Assembly (NCBI RefSeq): GCF_008056315.1
Contig: NZ_VRKQ01000010.1
Coordinates: forward strand, 558,001-622,000
Length of the DNA: 64,000 nucleotides
Origin: Seonamhaeicola maritimus
Lineage (GTDB): Bacteria > Bacteroidota > Bacteroidia > Flavobacteriales > Flavobacteriaceae
Direction of reading: 5' to 3'
A program made the translations under genes and the position numbers. Every line of letters starts with the position of its first letter. Within the stretch, counting starts at the first letter, position 1. Shown here in pieces: positions 63,346 to 64,000 of the stretch. The notes beneath the pieces were generated by a model, which was not told where the DNA came from, did not search any database, and saw only the letters and a program-made list of their open reading frames with translations.

Positions 63346-63999
63346 ATGTCTCAAAAAGAAATTATAAATAAAACTAAAGATTTTGTAAAAGAAACGCTTT
63401 CTGATGCGGAAGGTGGTCATGACTGGTTTCACACCTTGAGAGTTTATAATAACGCGCTATTAATAGCGAAAAGTGAAAGTGTTGATGGTTTTGTAGTGTC
63501 TTTAGGCGCTTTGTTGCACGATATAGCCGATAGTAAGTTTCATAATGGTGATGAAACCATTGGGCCAAATATAGCTCGAGAATTTTTGTTCAAGTTGAAC
63601 GTAGACTCTGTTATAATAGAACACGTAGTTAATATAATTGAAAATATTTCTTTTAAAGGAGGAAATGAAACTCAGAAATTCAAATCGCCTGAATTAGACG
63701 TTATTCAAGATGCTGATAGATTAGACGCTATAGGCGCCATAGGTATTGCTCGTTGTTTTAATTACGGTGGATTTAAAAATAGAGCACTTTATAATCCAGA
63801 TATTGAACCTAACCTCAACATGACTAAAGCGGAATATAAAGCTTCTAATGCTCCAACAATTAATCATTTTTACGAAAAGTTACTGCTACTAAAAGACCTT
63901 ATGAATACAATTACAGGTAAAAGATTAGCAGAAAACAGACATGCATTTATGGAAGAATACTTAAACCAGTTTTATAATGAGTGGAATGGTAAACTCTAA
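63346..63999 (+). CDS. HD-domain phosphohydrolase
   Basis: The 217-residue protein has the HD metal site: His25 and His29 in GGHDWFHTLRVY, His58-Asp59 in GALLHDIADSKF and the later Asp in QDADRLDAIGAIG. It resembles the YedJ-type phosphohydrolases. Substrate unknown. It is 9 bases after the desaturase gene, and the stop codon ends at 63999, one base before the window ends, so the gene is complete. Confidence 0.9.
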   Translation: MSQKEIINKTKDFVKETLSDAEGGHDWFHTLRVYNNALLIAKSESVDGFVVSLGALLHDIADSKFHNGDETIGPNIAREFLFKLNVDSVIIEHVVNIIENISFKGGNETQKFKSPELDVIQDADRLDAIGAIGIARCFNYGGFKNRALYNPDIEPNLNMTKAEYKASNAPTINHFYEKLLLLKDLMNTITGKRLAENRHAFMEEYLNQFYNEWNGKL

Positions 64000-64000
64000 T

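Overview
The window reads as a chromosome segment of a low-GC Bacteroidetes bacterium, most likely a marine member of the Flavobacteriaceae. The evidence: translation starts lack Shine-Dalgarno sequences and sit behind A-rich leaders; the promoter element TAnnTTTG recurs upstream of many genes on both strands; there is a type IX secretion accessory protein (PorZ) and a protein with a type IX C-terminal sorting domain; TonB-dependent receptor and plug-only proteins and an ECF sigma/TonB-domain pair are present; and the gene set is typically flavobacterial (bacilliredoxin BrxB, Tex, Mfd, DUF4870, DUF1080, GH29). The genus cannot be fixed from sequence reading alone.

Layout. 1-3.4 kb: the end of a beta-ketoacyl synthase gene, bioB, a cupin-like protein and convergent recX. 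3.5-11.3 kb: a type IX secreted protein convergent with a minus-strand porZ-recO-TonB receptor operon. 11.4-15.3 kb: gdhA, an outer-membrane-type protein, DinB-like and ArsC-like proteins and two small membrane proteins. 15.5-17.7 kb: an SRAP protein and a MORN-repeat protein lie between a decayed 3' half of tRNA-Asn and the intact tRNA-Asn, as in a small tRNA-integrated island. 17.8-20 kb: rseP and an SCO protein. 20.4-29.5 kb: a metal homeostasis block with feoA, feoB, a FeoB-associated Cys-rich peptide, a DUF1080 protein, a DtxR/MntR-type regulator, an outer membrane protein and a four-gene metal ABC transporter whose two permeases both carry C-terminal winged-helix-like tails. 29.5-34.6 kb: yraN, a thioredoxin-like protein and mfd. 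34.8-37.3 kb: a TerB-like protein, a structured leader with an apparent attenuator before a TPR gene, and a CsgG-like secreted protein. 37.5-42.3 kb: a kinase/phosphatase pair, an enolase-superfamily enzyme, a cyclase and a plug-only TonB protein. 42.4-46.7 kb: a cupredoxin, a CMD/AhpD-like protein, a Cys/His-rich small ORF, an AraC regulator and tex. Two copies of one promoter module suggest that the AraC protein controls its neighbours. 47-49.4 kb: GH29 fucosidase, a Cys-rich small protein and ferritin. 49.5-55.8 kb: a large plug-containing protein, metG, an LD-carboxypeptidase and a small exported protein. 55.9-60.5 kb: a HEAT-repeat gene split by a frameshift, a TonB-domain/anti-sigma-like protein with its ECF sigma factor, an XRE-DUF4870 protein and a TerB-DnaJ protein. 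60.6-64 kb: bacilliredoxin, a lipoprotein and an operon of acyltransferase, acyl-ACP desaturase and HD phosphohydrolase.

No CRISPR array, rRNA, intact insertion sequence or prophage was seen. The most interesting unexplained structures are the leader at 35.47-35.82 kb, the tRNA-Asn-bounded segment, the twin AraC-linked promoter modules and the winged-helix-tailed metal permeases. Six genes shorter than 60 codons, and one N-terminal fragment of the frameshifted gene, are annotated from direct reading.
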